DNA of 64,000 nt, from positions 5,191,213 through 5,255,212 of the forward strand of contig NW_006383032.1 of assembly GCF_000221225.1 (NCBI RefSeq), written 5' to 3'. The first letter of the stretch is position 1. Each line of letters opens with the position of its first letter. This DNA comes from Thermochaetoides thermophila DSM 1495 (lineage: Eukaryota > Ascomycota > Sordariomycetes > Sordariales > Chaetomiaceae). Below the pieces are notes generated by a model that had not been told where the DNA came from, did not search any database, and worked only from the letters and a program-made list of their open reading frames with translations. Positions 11,058-21,713 of the stretch are shown piece by piece. A program made the position numbers and the translations under genes.

Positions 11058-11705
11058 GATGTTGACTTTTGAATATATTGCCTGGAGCTCAAGCGCACAA
11101 CACGTCTACCGCTTAGAGTTTGAAGTGATCAACGAACTGAGAAACGGGCCTGCTTCCAAGATGTGCTTGCTGCTAGTTGCCGAAAGAGACCGAAGGAAGA
11201 CCCCACTAACAACGCTGTTGCTGCCCTTTGGGAGCCGAAGCAGGCCATATTTTATCGGCACTCACCGATGGCGCATTGCCAGTTACAAGTTCGAGGCAGC
11301 ACAGTTAGCCCATCTTTGATGGGAATGATATACTGAAATCAAACAAGAAGGATAAAACAAGAAGGATAAATGTCTTGAGAATTTTTCCAATGAGTTTCGT
11401 TCCCATGAATTCCCAATGTCTTGGTTTCTGCAGAATCTTGAACTCGAACATCATTGCGGATTATTGAAATCGATCGGCAAGAAGAACGTCGAAAGCCAGT
11501 GACTATGCCCGACCGGTCTTGGCGCCTGACAGTTGACATCAGCTGCCACAAGCCACCAAGGACTGCCAGCCAAGGAACTTCACGTCACCTTTGGCATCGT
11601 TGATCATCCAAAAAACAGTCTTGCGAACGCGCCGACGTCGCCAAATCGTCCTTCTCACCACTCTTCCCCACCCCCTTCAGATAACCAGTCGTCGCATTTA
11701 TCATA
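11058..11705. other. divergent promoter region
   Basis: 648 bp between the divergently transcribed CoA-transferase and SF3a2 genes; both promoters must lie here. It contains a 14-bp tandem repeat at 11341-11368. No further gene seen. Confidence 0.5.
11341..11370. repeat. 14-bp tandem repeat, 2.1 copies
   Basis: The unit AAACAAGAAGGATA occurs twice without mismatch at 11341-11354 and 11355-11368, followed by two further bases of a third copy. It lies about midway in the divergent promoter region. Confidence 0.9.
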
Positions 11706-12449
11706 ATGGATTACCAGAATCGCGTCGGTTCCAAGTTCGGCGGTGGTGGCGTCGCCTCCCACAGCATCACCAACGCCGATCGCCGTGAGCGTCTTCGCAA
11801 GCTCGCCCTCGAACAGATTGATCTCGACAAGGACCCATACATCTTCAAGAACCACCTCGGCTCATTCGAGTGCCGTTTGTGCCTAACAGTCCATCAAAAT
11901 GACGGCTCCTATCTCGCTCACACCCAAGGCAAGAAGCACCAAACGAACCTTGCGCGCCGCGCCGCCCGCGAGCAAAAAGAAGGCAAGGGAGAAGTCGATC
12001 CTAACACGGGTCTCCCCGTTGGCGTTGTCGGCGCCGGTTTCGCGGCGCTTGGTTTGGGTGGTGTCGGCCCAAAGCGCAATGTCGTAAAAATCGGGCGGCC
12101 AGGCTACAAGATCACCAAGGTGCGCGACCCGATTACACGACAGGTCGGCCTGCTCTTCCAGTTACAGTACCCGGACATCAGCCCCGGCGTGACACCCAAA
12201 TGGCAGGTGATGAGCGCGTTTTCTCAGCGTGTCGAGGAGCCCGATCGCAACTTCCAGTACCTACTTGTGGCGGCCGAGCCGTACGAGACTTGTGGCTTCA
12301 AAATCCCTGCGCGCGAACTCGACAAGCGTGAAGATAAGCAGTTTGAGTTTTGGGATCCAGATGCCAAAGAGTTCTGGATCCAAATCATGTTCATGACGGA
12401 ACGTGAGGAGAGGTTTAACGCCGCTCCTGGTTTGACAGGTCGGCGGTAA
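11706..12449 (+). CDS. prp11: splicing factor 3a subunit 2 (SF3A2/Prp11)
   Basis: Subunit of the SF3a complex of the U2 snRNP, needed for prespliceosome assembly; nuclear. Single exon, 247 residues, the usual length for the fungal protein, which lacks the proline-rich tail of the animal form. The N-terminus MDYQNRVGSKFGGGG is a family signature. A matrin-type C2H2 zinc finger is seen at C56/C59 and H72/H78 (FECRLCLTVHQNDGSYLAHTQGKKH). The region from about residue 115 onward (GRPGYKITKVRDP, LLFQLQYPDI) is the conserved domain. It is followed by the SF3a2 C-terminal motif FWDPDAKEFWIQIMF. The start is the only ATG matching the family N-terminus. It is convergent with cot-1, with 832 bp between the stops. 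Confidence 0.95.
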   Translation: MDYQNRVGSKFGGGGVASHSITNADRRERLRKLALEQIDLDKDPYIFKNHLGSFECRLCLTVHQNDGSYLAHTQGKKHQTNLARRAAREQKEGKGEVDPNTGLPVGVVGAGFAALGLGGVGPKRNVVKIGRPGYKITKVRDPITRQVGLLFQLQYPDISPGVTPKWQVMSAFSQRVEEPDRNFQYLLVAAEPYETCGFKIPARELDKREDKQFEFWDPDAKEFWIQIMFMTEREERFNAAPGLTGRR

Positions 12450-13281
12450 ATATGGGGACTAGAAGAAGCCCTTTGAATGGACGACAGGAAGAAACAAGGG
12501 CAAAAGCCAATGTATGGCAACCCTGGGCTTGTTCTTCCTCATCGCTCACACAGCCACAAACCACATTCAGGTTGAAAGTCCTCAAAATTGAGTGGAACAT
12601 GGACCAGGCAGACCTTAGAAGCCAACGTGGCTCGTCGAACAGATTTTAGGATGAACCATGCAATCTAGCTCGTCCGACGACAGAGCTTGAAAACAAAAAA
12701 AGGGGGGAAGGCCAGAACAGTCTTTCCGTTGCCATGGTCGCGCAGTGGTTGGGCCTGCAAAGGTGGTTTGAGGGGGTAAATGCTGTAAGGCGAACGAAAG
12801 TCGTAACATTGCTACATTGAAGCTAACAGTTGCTCAGTCAGCTAGAAGGAGTTTGAGATGCACCTTCACGCCTGAATCTTTTCCCCCGCATCAGATTAGA
12901 TTGACCCGTGATACTATAATATATGATGACTAATTGGATGAAACTACTCGTCTAATCAGGAGAATAAAGTGCCGGGACAGTAATCTAGACATTGGAATTC
13001 CTATCTATCTGTCAGAGCACAGCAAACACTGACCCTTACTTTCACTCGGCAAGCTTCCATTAAGCTCCCTGCTATAAGGTGCAACTATGTCCACGATACC
13101 ATGAATTATGTGCTAGCACAACAGGTCTGAAAGAAACCATCAAAGCTGCTATGCGCTAGATTCCTCCACACACAAACATACAACCCAAAGACACGGTAGT
13201 GCTATGCAACAATTCGCTCAGAGATGCAACACAACCAACACCAGGCTCCTAGCGCCAACGTTGTGATTTTCACCTCATGGA
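12450..13281. other. convergent 3' flanks, no gene seen
   Basis: Between the SF3a2 and cot-1 stop codons. AT-rich in its middle (around 12890-12960). It holds the two 3' UTRs and nothing else I can recognise. Confidence 0.5.
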
Positions 13282-15354
13282 TCACCGGAAGTTGTTGTCA
13301 AAACGCTTGAAGGTGTATCCGATGAACGGCAAGCTCATCTCGGGACTCTCCTCTTGCTGCTGGTTGCCGTTTCGAGCCATCTGGGCTTTGAGCAACGTGG
13401 CATTGTCAGTCTGGTCGATTTCATCAGTCGGGAAGTATGTGGTATCAATGGCAGAAGTCAAACGTGGCTCGAATGGTGCACGGATACGGCGCAGGTTCTC
13501 GAACTCGACGCCACGGAAAAAAGGATGTGCCTTGATCTCATGGGCACCGCCGCGGCCGAGACGGTTTTCGGAGTTGCAAATGAGACTGTAGATTGTTTGG
13601 TAAGCAAAACCGCATTCATTAAGTGAACTTCGTTTCTAAATGCTTACCTCCGGATCAAATGCTCGGCTTCCGCACCAAGCTGAATGTCTTCAGGGAAGTA
13701 CAATGTCTGCCGCCAGTTGACGATCTTGCGATATGTGTCGTGGCTGTCTTCTGCGCAAAACGGCGGCCAGCCAACAAGGCATTCGAACATGATAGTACCC
13801 AGCGACCACCAGTCGCAGTCAAACGAGTAACCATTGCCTGTAAAGATCTCGGGGGCGATGTAGTCGGGAGTACCGACCGTGGAGTAGGCCATCATCCGCC
13901 TCGAGCGCCTCCAATCGTTGATCTGAGACCGGTTGCTGACCGTAAGGTTGATCTGGTCGATGGCGATTGAGTTGCGGTTGTCTTTTGGCTTGCTCGGCTT
14001 GCCCTGCAGCAGTTGCTGGTAATAGCTATTGTCATGCAGCTTGTGGAAACCAGTCGAGAGGCCAAAATCCGTGAGCTTGACGTGGCCGCCACGGTCAAGG
14101 AGGATGTTGTCGGGCTTGATGTCTCTGTCATACGGTCAGAATATTTTTGATTGAAAACCATGAAGCGCAGAACCACATACCTGTGAATGAAACCCAACTT
14201 ATGCACCGCCTCGATGGCCAGGATGATCTCTGCAATATAGAACCGCGTGATATCCTCAGAGAAAATCTCATACTTGATCAGCATGGTCATCAGATCGCCA
14301 CCAGGCAAGAACTCCATGAGCATGTAGAGAAAGTTCGCATCCTGGAAAGTGGTGTACAGCTTGACAACCCACGGGCTGTCCGATTCGGCCAGGATATCGC
14401 GCTCAGCACGAACATGGGCAAGCTGGTCCTTCTTGAACATTTCGGTTTTGATGAGCGACTTCATGGCGTAAACCTTCCCATCCGATTTCTTCTGAACCAA
14501 CTTCACCTCGCCAAAAGCACCCTTTCCGATGATCTTGATGGTCTTGTAATTCTCGGGCTTGTCCTTGGTGCGCAGGAAACGTAAATAGGAACCCTCCTTC
14601 CTGCCTGAGGTAGTCCAGATGGATTCTCGACGGCGCGGATCCGTGGTCTCTGCCAGCTTCTGCTCCATTTCGCTCTGTCTGCAGTTTCATAACACATCAA
14701 TATCCAAGTGCTTTCTTTGACTAGTAATAGAACTCACCTCTGGTTGCGTTCACGAGCCCGCTTGACGCTGTCCTTAAAGAAATCAGAGGCGAGCTGGGAG
14801 CACTTCTTCTGGTTGTGGTGCGCCGTCTGGCCATATTTCTCTGGATTCCTTTCCGGAGCAGGCACGAAGAAACCTGACTGAGCAGTGTGGGTAGGCATAG
14901 GGGGAGCATTCAGATAGCTCGAGTACCCAGGCTGCTGGCCCTGACCGCCAGCCGTCCGCGGGCGCTGGCCGGGAGAGGCGCCGCGGGCAGCATGAGGAGA
15001 TCTTGAGCCATCGCCGAGATTCTGGTGAGAGAACTGCTGAGCGAGCCCAGTGTTCGGGTCGATAGCAACTCCAGCAGCATTCTGGCCGGCTTGGCCATAG
15101 CCCTGACCGGCAGAGCTGTAAGGGGAAGCTTGCGCATACTGGCCATACTGGAAGTAACCTCCCTGACCGTAGGGCTGCTGCTGCTGGTATGCATGCGACT
15201 GCGGAACGGCACTCGCGGGAGTTCCTGGCTGGCCTTGGTAGATGGGCTGAGGAAACGTCGAGGGCGTCGTGGGATAGGCTCGGTCATTGGCAGCCAGGCG
15301 GTCGTTGTTGGCATTGTTGAAGTTGAGATACAGACGGTTCCCCTGATTGTCCAT
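13282..15354 (-). CDS. cot-1: NDR-family Ser/Thr protein kinase COT-1
   Basis: Nuclear Dbf2-related kinase that controls hyphal tip extension and branching as part of the RAM/MOR network, acting with a Mob2 partner. Four exons: 15354-14738, 14678-14181, 14124-13648 and 13585-13282; 631 residues. The first ~175 residues are Gln/Tyr/Gly-rich and probably disordered. The MOB-binding N-lobe segment follows (KKCSQLASDFFKDSVKRARERNQR, to 206). Kinase motifs: GKGAFGEV at 257-264, Lys279 (YAMKSL), HRDIKPDN at 371-378, DFG at 391-393, the NDR-specific activation-segment insert with RRSRRMMAYSTVGTPDYIAPE, and the C-terminal hydrophobic motif FIGYTFKRF. All catalytic residues are intact. The start at 15354 matches the MDN...LNF N-terminus of the Neurospora protein as I recall it. 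It is divergent from TIM54 with a 1.65-kb leader/promoter region. Confidence 0.96.
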
Positions 15355-17003
15355 CTTGGCTGGGGTGCTAGCAGCGCGGCTGCTGGATGACAGGCCCAAT
15401 GCACAATTGATGCGATAAGACACTGGAGTCGACAGAAGACGTTGAGACGGTTGGTCCCTCGGCCACTCTTGTGTCTGTTGCGTGGAGAGGATGGAATTGC
15501 AAGGCAAAGAAGGGCCTTTGCGTGATTGTGCGGTTGCTGCGACAGGAAAGGAGGAAGCGCGGCAGGGCCAGGGAAGTCGGATCACGTCCCGCTCGTCTAC
15601 TCCCCAGGGCAGTTCCAGTTCCAGCAACCAAAGGTGGGGCAAGCAGCAGCGAGCGCAGCACCCAGCAATGACAACCAGGGTGCTGGGGGAGCCAAATGAG
15701 TGGATCCGGGGCCTTGTTCGAGACTTTGTGGCCCTCACTGTCTCCTTTTCCTCAGAAGGATGGCATGGGGATGGTATGGGAAACTGTGAATCCAGCAAAA
15801 TGACAACAAAGCACAAGATGAATGCTTGGGTAAATCACATCTTCCATCATAGCCGTATCAGCCCAGGAGAACCTTGAATCCAAAAAGCGGGTGGCGAGTT
15901 GGCTAATGGATACACCGGCACTTGCACAGGCAAAACAAATTGGCATCCGAGCAACACACGTGTTCCTCCCACAAGCACGTTCGGTTGACTCGACTTGCGA
16001 CTACCTTAGTCCATGACACCTCGAGTGAGGGGTAACGCGCTGGCTCCGCATCGATACCAATAACTGGGCGGTTGGAGAGGAGCCTGGGCTTGGTGCAAAA
16101 GCAAATACCCGTTGATGGTTGGTCCAAGAGCCATCAAGAGGGTGGGCTCTGGACCCTTAGGAGCCCTGGAGCCCCTGAAAACGGGGTTGGTTGAGACCCT
16201 TATGCATCTTAAGGATCAAACATTGGGCTTGATGAGGATTTGAAACAGCTTGTCATGCCATGTCCACAATGTCTGCAGCGAAGCGTGTGTGTAATCGTGA
16301 TTTTATGTTAGCTTTCAACACTTATTAGAAGTCTGGTTGTCGGTGTCCTCAGAGGCTCCTTTGCAACGCAGATGCACCGCTGCTCAGGGCCCGGTCCACA
16401 TCGCGCTCTTTACTCCACCAGGCACGTAGGTACATTCATACCTTGATCTTCAATGGGCGATTGGTGCTTGATAAAGGCATTACAACTTTTAGAATAGATG
16501 TTGATGGTTCGCTACGTTTTAAAACAACAGGCTCAGAAGTGAATCGATAATTAAGGTCATTTCAAATGCTTTAGTCTTAACACAAAAGTTTTCGAACAAC
16601 CTCGCAGGTCTCCTTGACGCCAAGCCAAATGATCCGTGCACGATCTTATCTCAATACTGATAAGAGGAAACTTGGAAATTTGAGCGCTGGTCAACATGGA
16701 GCAGACAGGATCCATCCATGTGATGAATGAACCCATGGTCCTGAACTGGCCATAGAGAAAAAGGAAAGGCGACGCGAAGACAGGGCAACCCTCAAACCTG
16801 AAGAATCTTTTCTTTGGTTGGCAGTGTCACCATTGTTCTCACCGTCTTTGGAAAGTGGCGAGGCCTGTCGATCCCCCCTCAAGCCCAAACCCCAAGTTCA
16901 ACTTCAAGCCCGCGGCAAAACCAATGTGCTAGTTGTGTTGCTGGATCTGCCTCGCAAGACTGAAAAGACATTCAGAAACGCCATATCCATCTATCATTCA
17001 ACA
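15355..17003. other. divergent promoter/5' leader region
   Basis: 1.65 kb between the divergent cot-1 and TIM54 starts. The first ~500 bp next to cot-1 is GC-richer and the cot-1 frame runs open upstream without a convincing earlier ATG, consistent with a long 5' leader. At 16416-16438 lies a 23-bp string that recurs, with two mismatches, at 25135-25157. No gene seen. Confidence 0.45.
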
Positions 17004-18464
17004 ATGGCTGAGCCAACCCCAGCACCTCCTCCCCAGCCAACAGTCAACGCGGTATGATTCCGAGCAGTGTTGAATAGCTTGTTCTTCTCGAAGAGACCCG
17101 ACCCATCCTGACTATGTCTCCTCCTAGGTCCCGAAGGCGCCCTCTACGAACCCGGCCTTGCGCATACTCGGCCTTCCCAACCTCCCAAAGAAGCTCCCAT
17201 CACGCAACTGGATGATCTTTTGGACAGTCTCGACTGCCATTGCTGCCGCCATCATCTACGACAAGAGAGAAAAGAAGCGCAACATTGCAAAATGGCGCCA
17301 TGCTGTCGAGCATCTGGCCAACGAGCCGCTCCCCTCTGGTAGTTTTGGTCTGGCTCAGCCGCGCAAGCTGACCATCTACCTCTCCGCCCCCCCCGGCGAT
17401 AGCTTGCGTTCGGCTCAGGACCATTACACCGAATATGTTAAGCCTATTTTGGCTGCCAGCGGCCTTGACTGGGAATTTGTGCAGGGTCGGCGCGAGGGCG
17501 ATATCCGCGCCTATGTCGCCGAACGCATTCGCCGGGTGCGCCGTTCTCTCGAGGGCAAGGAGGAGCGTGACCCGACTAAGCCCCCAAGCAAGGAGGAGAT
17601 CGTGGAAGAGTTCCGCAAGTCGCGGGGTATCAGGGACTACGATGGAATTCGTGGTGACATTGTTATTGGCAGGCACACTTGGAAAGAGTATCTTCGCGGC
17701 TTGCACGAGGGTTGGCTAGGGCCCCTTGCTCCTCCTCCAGAGCCAGAACCCCTCCCTTCTGCTACTCCCTCAGAAGACACTTCAGAGTCAGACAAGAAGT
17801 CCGAGGAAAAGAAGGAAGAGAAGAAGCCTGAAGGGGAGGAAAAGAAACCGAAGAGACCCCCCAACCAAAGCCACATAATACCACAGCCGACTACCCTTCC
17901 TCTCCCCTTCCGCCGCACATCCCTCCGGCCTTCCACCCGACCGCTCCGATCCGCGAGCCACATCTCCTGGGCTTTTTGAATACACCAATCCGTCTGTACC
18001 GCTACTTCAACCGGCGCAAGCTTGCCGATGACATCGGCCGCGAGGTCGCTGCCGTCTGTCTTTGTACCTACCGCGAGTTCCGTCAGCTCCAGGCCAACCC
18101 CGACTCCACACCCTCCGACAATGAGCCCTGGAACCAACCCGCCCAATACGAACAGCAGGCCGAACTTGCCTGGGAAGAGAAGGACTGGGTCAAGTCTGTC
18201 TGGAAGGAGGCTGACCAGGTCGATCCAGAGGTTCCTGAGAAAGTTCGGCCAAAGCCCATCGTCATGGACCCACGCATTGCTATACGCATGCGCCGTTTCG
18301 CTTTGACTCCGGCCGATGAGGAACGTGTCAGTCGGATTATTGTGCCTGAGGAAGAGGTCGAGGGTTGGATCAAGGGCAATCTGCGTGCCCTATATCGCTG
18401 GGGATATCAGAAGGCGTTCGTGAAGGAGAAGAGGACGCCGTTAGAGGATAAGGATGTGGATTAA
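17004..18464 (+). CDS. tim54: mitochondrial inner-membrane translocase subunit Tim54, frameshifted
   Basis: Subunit of the TIM22 complex, which inserts carrier proteins into the mitochondrial inner membrane. Exon 1 is 17004-17051 and exon 2 starts at 17128 (GTATGA donor, CCTAG acceptor). The N-terminus is Pro-rich, then comes LPKKLPSRNWMIFWTVSTAI, a single membrane span. The soluble domain continues to an acidic/Lys-rich stretch (SDKKSEEKKEEKKPEGEEKK). At the C6 run 17857-17862 the frame breaks. The same frame soon diverges into unrelated sequence, while the frame one base back continues with PHNTTADYPSSPLPPHI and then GFLNTPIRLYRYFNRRKLADDIG, which is Tim54 C-terminal sequence, to the TAA at 18462. 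One missing C would restore about 461 residues. No GT-AG intron fits. Tim54 is essential in yeast, so a sequencing or assembly indel is the likeliest cause. Confidence 0.88.
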
Positions 18465-18825
18465 CGGATCACAGGTAAGTTTATGCTCAGTTCAAAGGGA
18501 ACCAAACAACATTGAAAGAAGGGTCGGTGTAACCACTTGAGAACATATGTGTACATTCACTGTACCAATAACTGCATGATTTAAGGGTTGGGGCATCATG
18601 ACAAATGGCTGTTATATTGCAGCCTCTTGTAAACACTTGTACATTACTTAAACCTGTGCCCTCAAAGGATAGACGCTGGGCTAAGCTGTTGAATATCATG
18701 CTCTCTTTTTGGTCCAACCGGTTGAACTGGCCCTGTGTGTGGCGTTGTCACATCCATTGCTTCTTGGACCGGAGCGACAGCCGACAAAGAAGCGTCACTG
18801 CTGTTTGACGAGAGCCCGAATCTCC
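18465..18825. other. convergent 3' flanks
   Basis: 361 bp between the TIM54 and FAM192A/Fyv6-like stop codons, presumably the two 3' UTRs. Nothing else seen. Confidence 0.5.
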
Positions 18826-19611
18826 CTACTCGTCATCATCGGATCCGTAGTCAACAAGGAGGCCAGCTAGCTTTGTCCCAAATGGAGCTGTTGCTTTGGA
18901 TGTCTGTTCGACAACCTCTGTTTTCTCAGTTGCCAAGCCTCTGGATACTGGCTTGACTTTCTCACCAGGACCTGGCGTATCCTCTGCAGTAGGTTTATTT
19001 CCCTTCGCAGTGTTCTTATCCTGATCCTTGCTTTCTTTCCCCTCCTTCTCTTCATTATCTTTATCGACTTTCTTCACCAAAAGCACCCTTGCTCTCTTCT
19101 TTTTTCCCCCTTCTCTAGCGGCCTTTCGCTTCCGCTGAAACACAAACTCCTCCGCTAGGACCTCATTCCCAGCCCCAGCAGCACCCACGATACCACTACT
19201 CTTCCTCCTCTCCTCGCGAAACTTCTCCAGCCCTCTTTCAACCTCATTCCTCACCCTCTCACTCTCCTCCCGCTCCCTAGCCCTAATCCCTTCAAGGAAC
19301 TCGACCTCATCGTTATCCAGCGCGCGAAACTGATTCCTCAGCCTGCGCGCCTCCTCTAAGGCGGCCTGCTTGGCTGCTTTGTTGGCCTGAAGCACCTCAT
19401 ACAGAGAGCGCTGCGGTTCTGCTTCTGCCGAAGCGCCAATACCCGAACGTGACGACTGCTGGCGTGATTGCTCGAGTTGGTGGGCAGCTTCTTCCCGCTC
19501 CTTCTGCCGAGCTTCAGAGTGGAAGGTGGATGGCGGCTGGGTGTGGAAGTTGGGAGGGGATCGGCCTTTCGAGGCATCTATTGAGCCAGCTGAGATGAAA
19601 CGGGAGGACAT
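18826..19611 (-). CDS. FAM192A/Fyv6-type (NIP30 domain) nuclear protein
   Basis: Single exon, 261 residues. The N-terminal half carries the NIP30/FAM192A motif: SLYEVLQANKAAKQ (about 69-82), followed by ALEEARRLRNQFRALDNDEVEFLEGI, a predicted long helix. This is the region shared with human FAM192A/PIP30 (a PA28-gamma/PSME3 partner) and yeast Fyv6, a factor linked to the second step of splicing. The C-terminal half is highly charged, with basic clusters (QRKRKAAREGGKKKRAR) that may act as a nuclear localisation signal, and ends in the acidic tail DYGSDDDE. Assignment to the domain family is by motif; whether it acts in splicing, proteasome regulation or both is not visible in the sequence. 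Convergent with TIM54. Confidence 0.85.
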   Translation of the reverse strand: MSSRFISAGSIDASKGRSPPNFHTQPPSTFHSEARQKEREEAAHQLEQSRQQSSRSGIGASAEAEPQRSLYEVLQANKAAKQAALEEARRLRNQFRALDNDEVEFLEGIRAREREESERVRNEVERGLEKFREERRKSSGIVGAAGAGNEVLAEEFVFQRKRKAAREGGKKKRARVLLVKKVDKDNEEKEGKESKDQDKNTAKGNKPTAEDTPGPGEKVKPVSRGLATEKTEVVEQTSKATAPFGTKLAGLLVDYGSDDDE

Positions 19612-21713
19612 GTTGTGTGGTTAATCCTGTGTCTTGGAAAGCCCATGTTAGGCTCCCCAAGGGAAGTGCGCACACCGTAGATGCTACTGGTTGACGGTTA
19701 TGGTCGAGCCACCAAAGAAAGTACGTTAAAGTTTAGCAAGGTGCATAAAATGGCTAAACACACAAATAGATGGTTCAAATTGGCAAGGCTGACCGGTCTG
19801 CATGCAGAATGGTGTCTGATGAGATAAGGAGTGATGTACAAGACAACGGTGCCCCTCTAAGAGGGGTGTCTGGCTTAAGAGGAGCTTGGACCCCGCATGT
19901 CGACCCGTTCATTAACTGTGCAAATGGACAAAGCGGCCAAAAACTCTCATCGCAGACTGGGCAAGATAGTTTGAAGCAGGAATGCACATATAGTAGACCA
20001 AAGTTTAAAGACCGACTTTCAGACGATCGCGATGCTGAGGCAAAGTCTCCTGGTATCAATATTATTTGGTTTTCGTTGATTGTGCTAACAAAGGCTGACG
20101 CTGTGGCCAATGGCCTGCGCAGTATCCGTACACGCTGGATGATACCCAGTACAACACAACAACCTACCAGGGCCATGCACCTTCTCACAAGGCATGTGTC
20201 CTCTATCCCAGAGTACCAATAGCTCGCCATGCCTTGAATGTTCCATTTCCTCCTCTCAACTACCCCAATATTTTTGTGCCTTGCATCCCATACTCGATCC
20301 TCCTTTGCCGCAGTATCCTCCTCTGATCTTCATCATGTCGTAACCCTAAAGAGGTGATAGAAAAAGGGAAGAAGACCTCGACCTGAGTCGATTTGTGACT
20401 TGAGTTGATGTATCAGGAATCAACTAGAAAAATGCGCACGCCTCCCCCAGTTACCACTCTACTTCTGAAGCATGAGCCCAAATGAAACCCCTTTCTACTC
20501 CGTCCTGAGAAAGCATAACATCCTAATCGGAAAGAGCCGAAAAAACAAAAGAGAAAAATCGTGCAAAACAAAAAAAGAGCTCTGGCAGGCGACTATCCTG
20601 AGGCAATACTGCTGGTGCCTTGACGCTGGCAGAGTCTGCAACATGATAACCTGCCTGCTGGGCGAGCTTGGACCACCGAAAAGAAATTAAGATGCAAAGG
20701 GAAAACTTTCTAGTTCTCCCAACCCCTGAAAGGAGGATGCCTCCCACTGTAATCTCCGAGGATAGAAAACAAAGACCCGAATGCACCTTAAACCCTGAGT
20801 CCAACTTTTCGACCATCATAACCCGAACCCAACAAAAACAAAAACAATTAATCCCCATGAAATAGCAGAAGATATATACCCCACAAAACCAGCCAACTTT
20901 TGTGATGACAATAAAAGAGCAAAGGAAACGAGGCATGCAAACGCATTTACGAGCGCCATCATGCCCAAAGTTAATCCCGATGCGATTGCCCGGTCAAACT
21001 TCCCAAATGTAAGGGAACAGAAGCGATGGGGTGAATGTCCGAAATGAGGAAGCAAGCAATCGGTCGGCAATTGCGACTTTGTCGCTGATTGTGCGGCTCC
21101 TCTTGTAAGCTAGTCTTGACTGAACGGCATCATCTTCCAGGGCGTGAAAAATGGAAGATCGGCTGATGTAACCGCTGTGTCGTCCGGTCCCTGGAGCAAA
21201 CGAGCTTTGAAGATGCCGCAAAAATTGACTAGTCGACTGAAGGACCTCAATTCTCGGCTCGATTCTGGATAAAGAACGTCGGGTCTGACCGTCAAATAGG
21301 GGATCTCAATCTATGCGTGTACTGAAAGCAGAAAACTCCATGACGATAACAGAAATCCAAAAACAACGCCGTATATGTGGTATCGCGAATCCGTATACCG
21401 AAAAGGGAAAAAGGATATTCATTAGTCGAGCGCAACAGACACCGAGAGGTCGCGAAGGACGAGCACGCCCACATCTTGCCTCATCGTGACTGCAAACTCG
21501 AGGTTCGGGATCCCAAACGTATCAGGCAGATTAAGGGATTGTCATTCGGGACTTTCCCCCCAGTGTAGTCGCTCGGGGTATCTTCTTGAGAGTTGTAGAG
21601 GAAACCTGACTTGGCCTGGATTGGATCCTGAATTTAGGGAACGGAAAGAAATGAAACCGTGTCCCCTCCGACGCCCCTCAAGCACGAAGACTGGGACGCA
21701 CAGATGGCGTTAT
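19612..21713. other. intergenic, 2.1 kb
   Basis: Between two minus-strand genes. Frames of about 150 codons lie opposite each other on the two strands at 19770-20230 but match nothing I know. The stretch 20340-21400 is A-rich on the plus strand. The right part should hold the 3' UTR of the cyclin gene. Confidence 0.45.

Noticed and set aside
17797..17890. An intron to explain the TIM54 frame change
   Set aside because: The only GT in reach (in AAGTCCGAGG) is a poor donor and, joined to the nearby CACAG, gives the wrong frame.
19770..20230. Opposed frames of about 150 codons on both strands
   Set aside because: They mirror each other, neither shows a motif, and no exon partners are visible.
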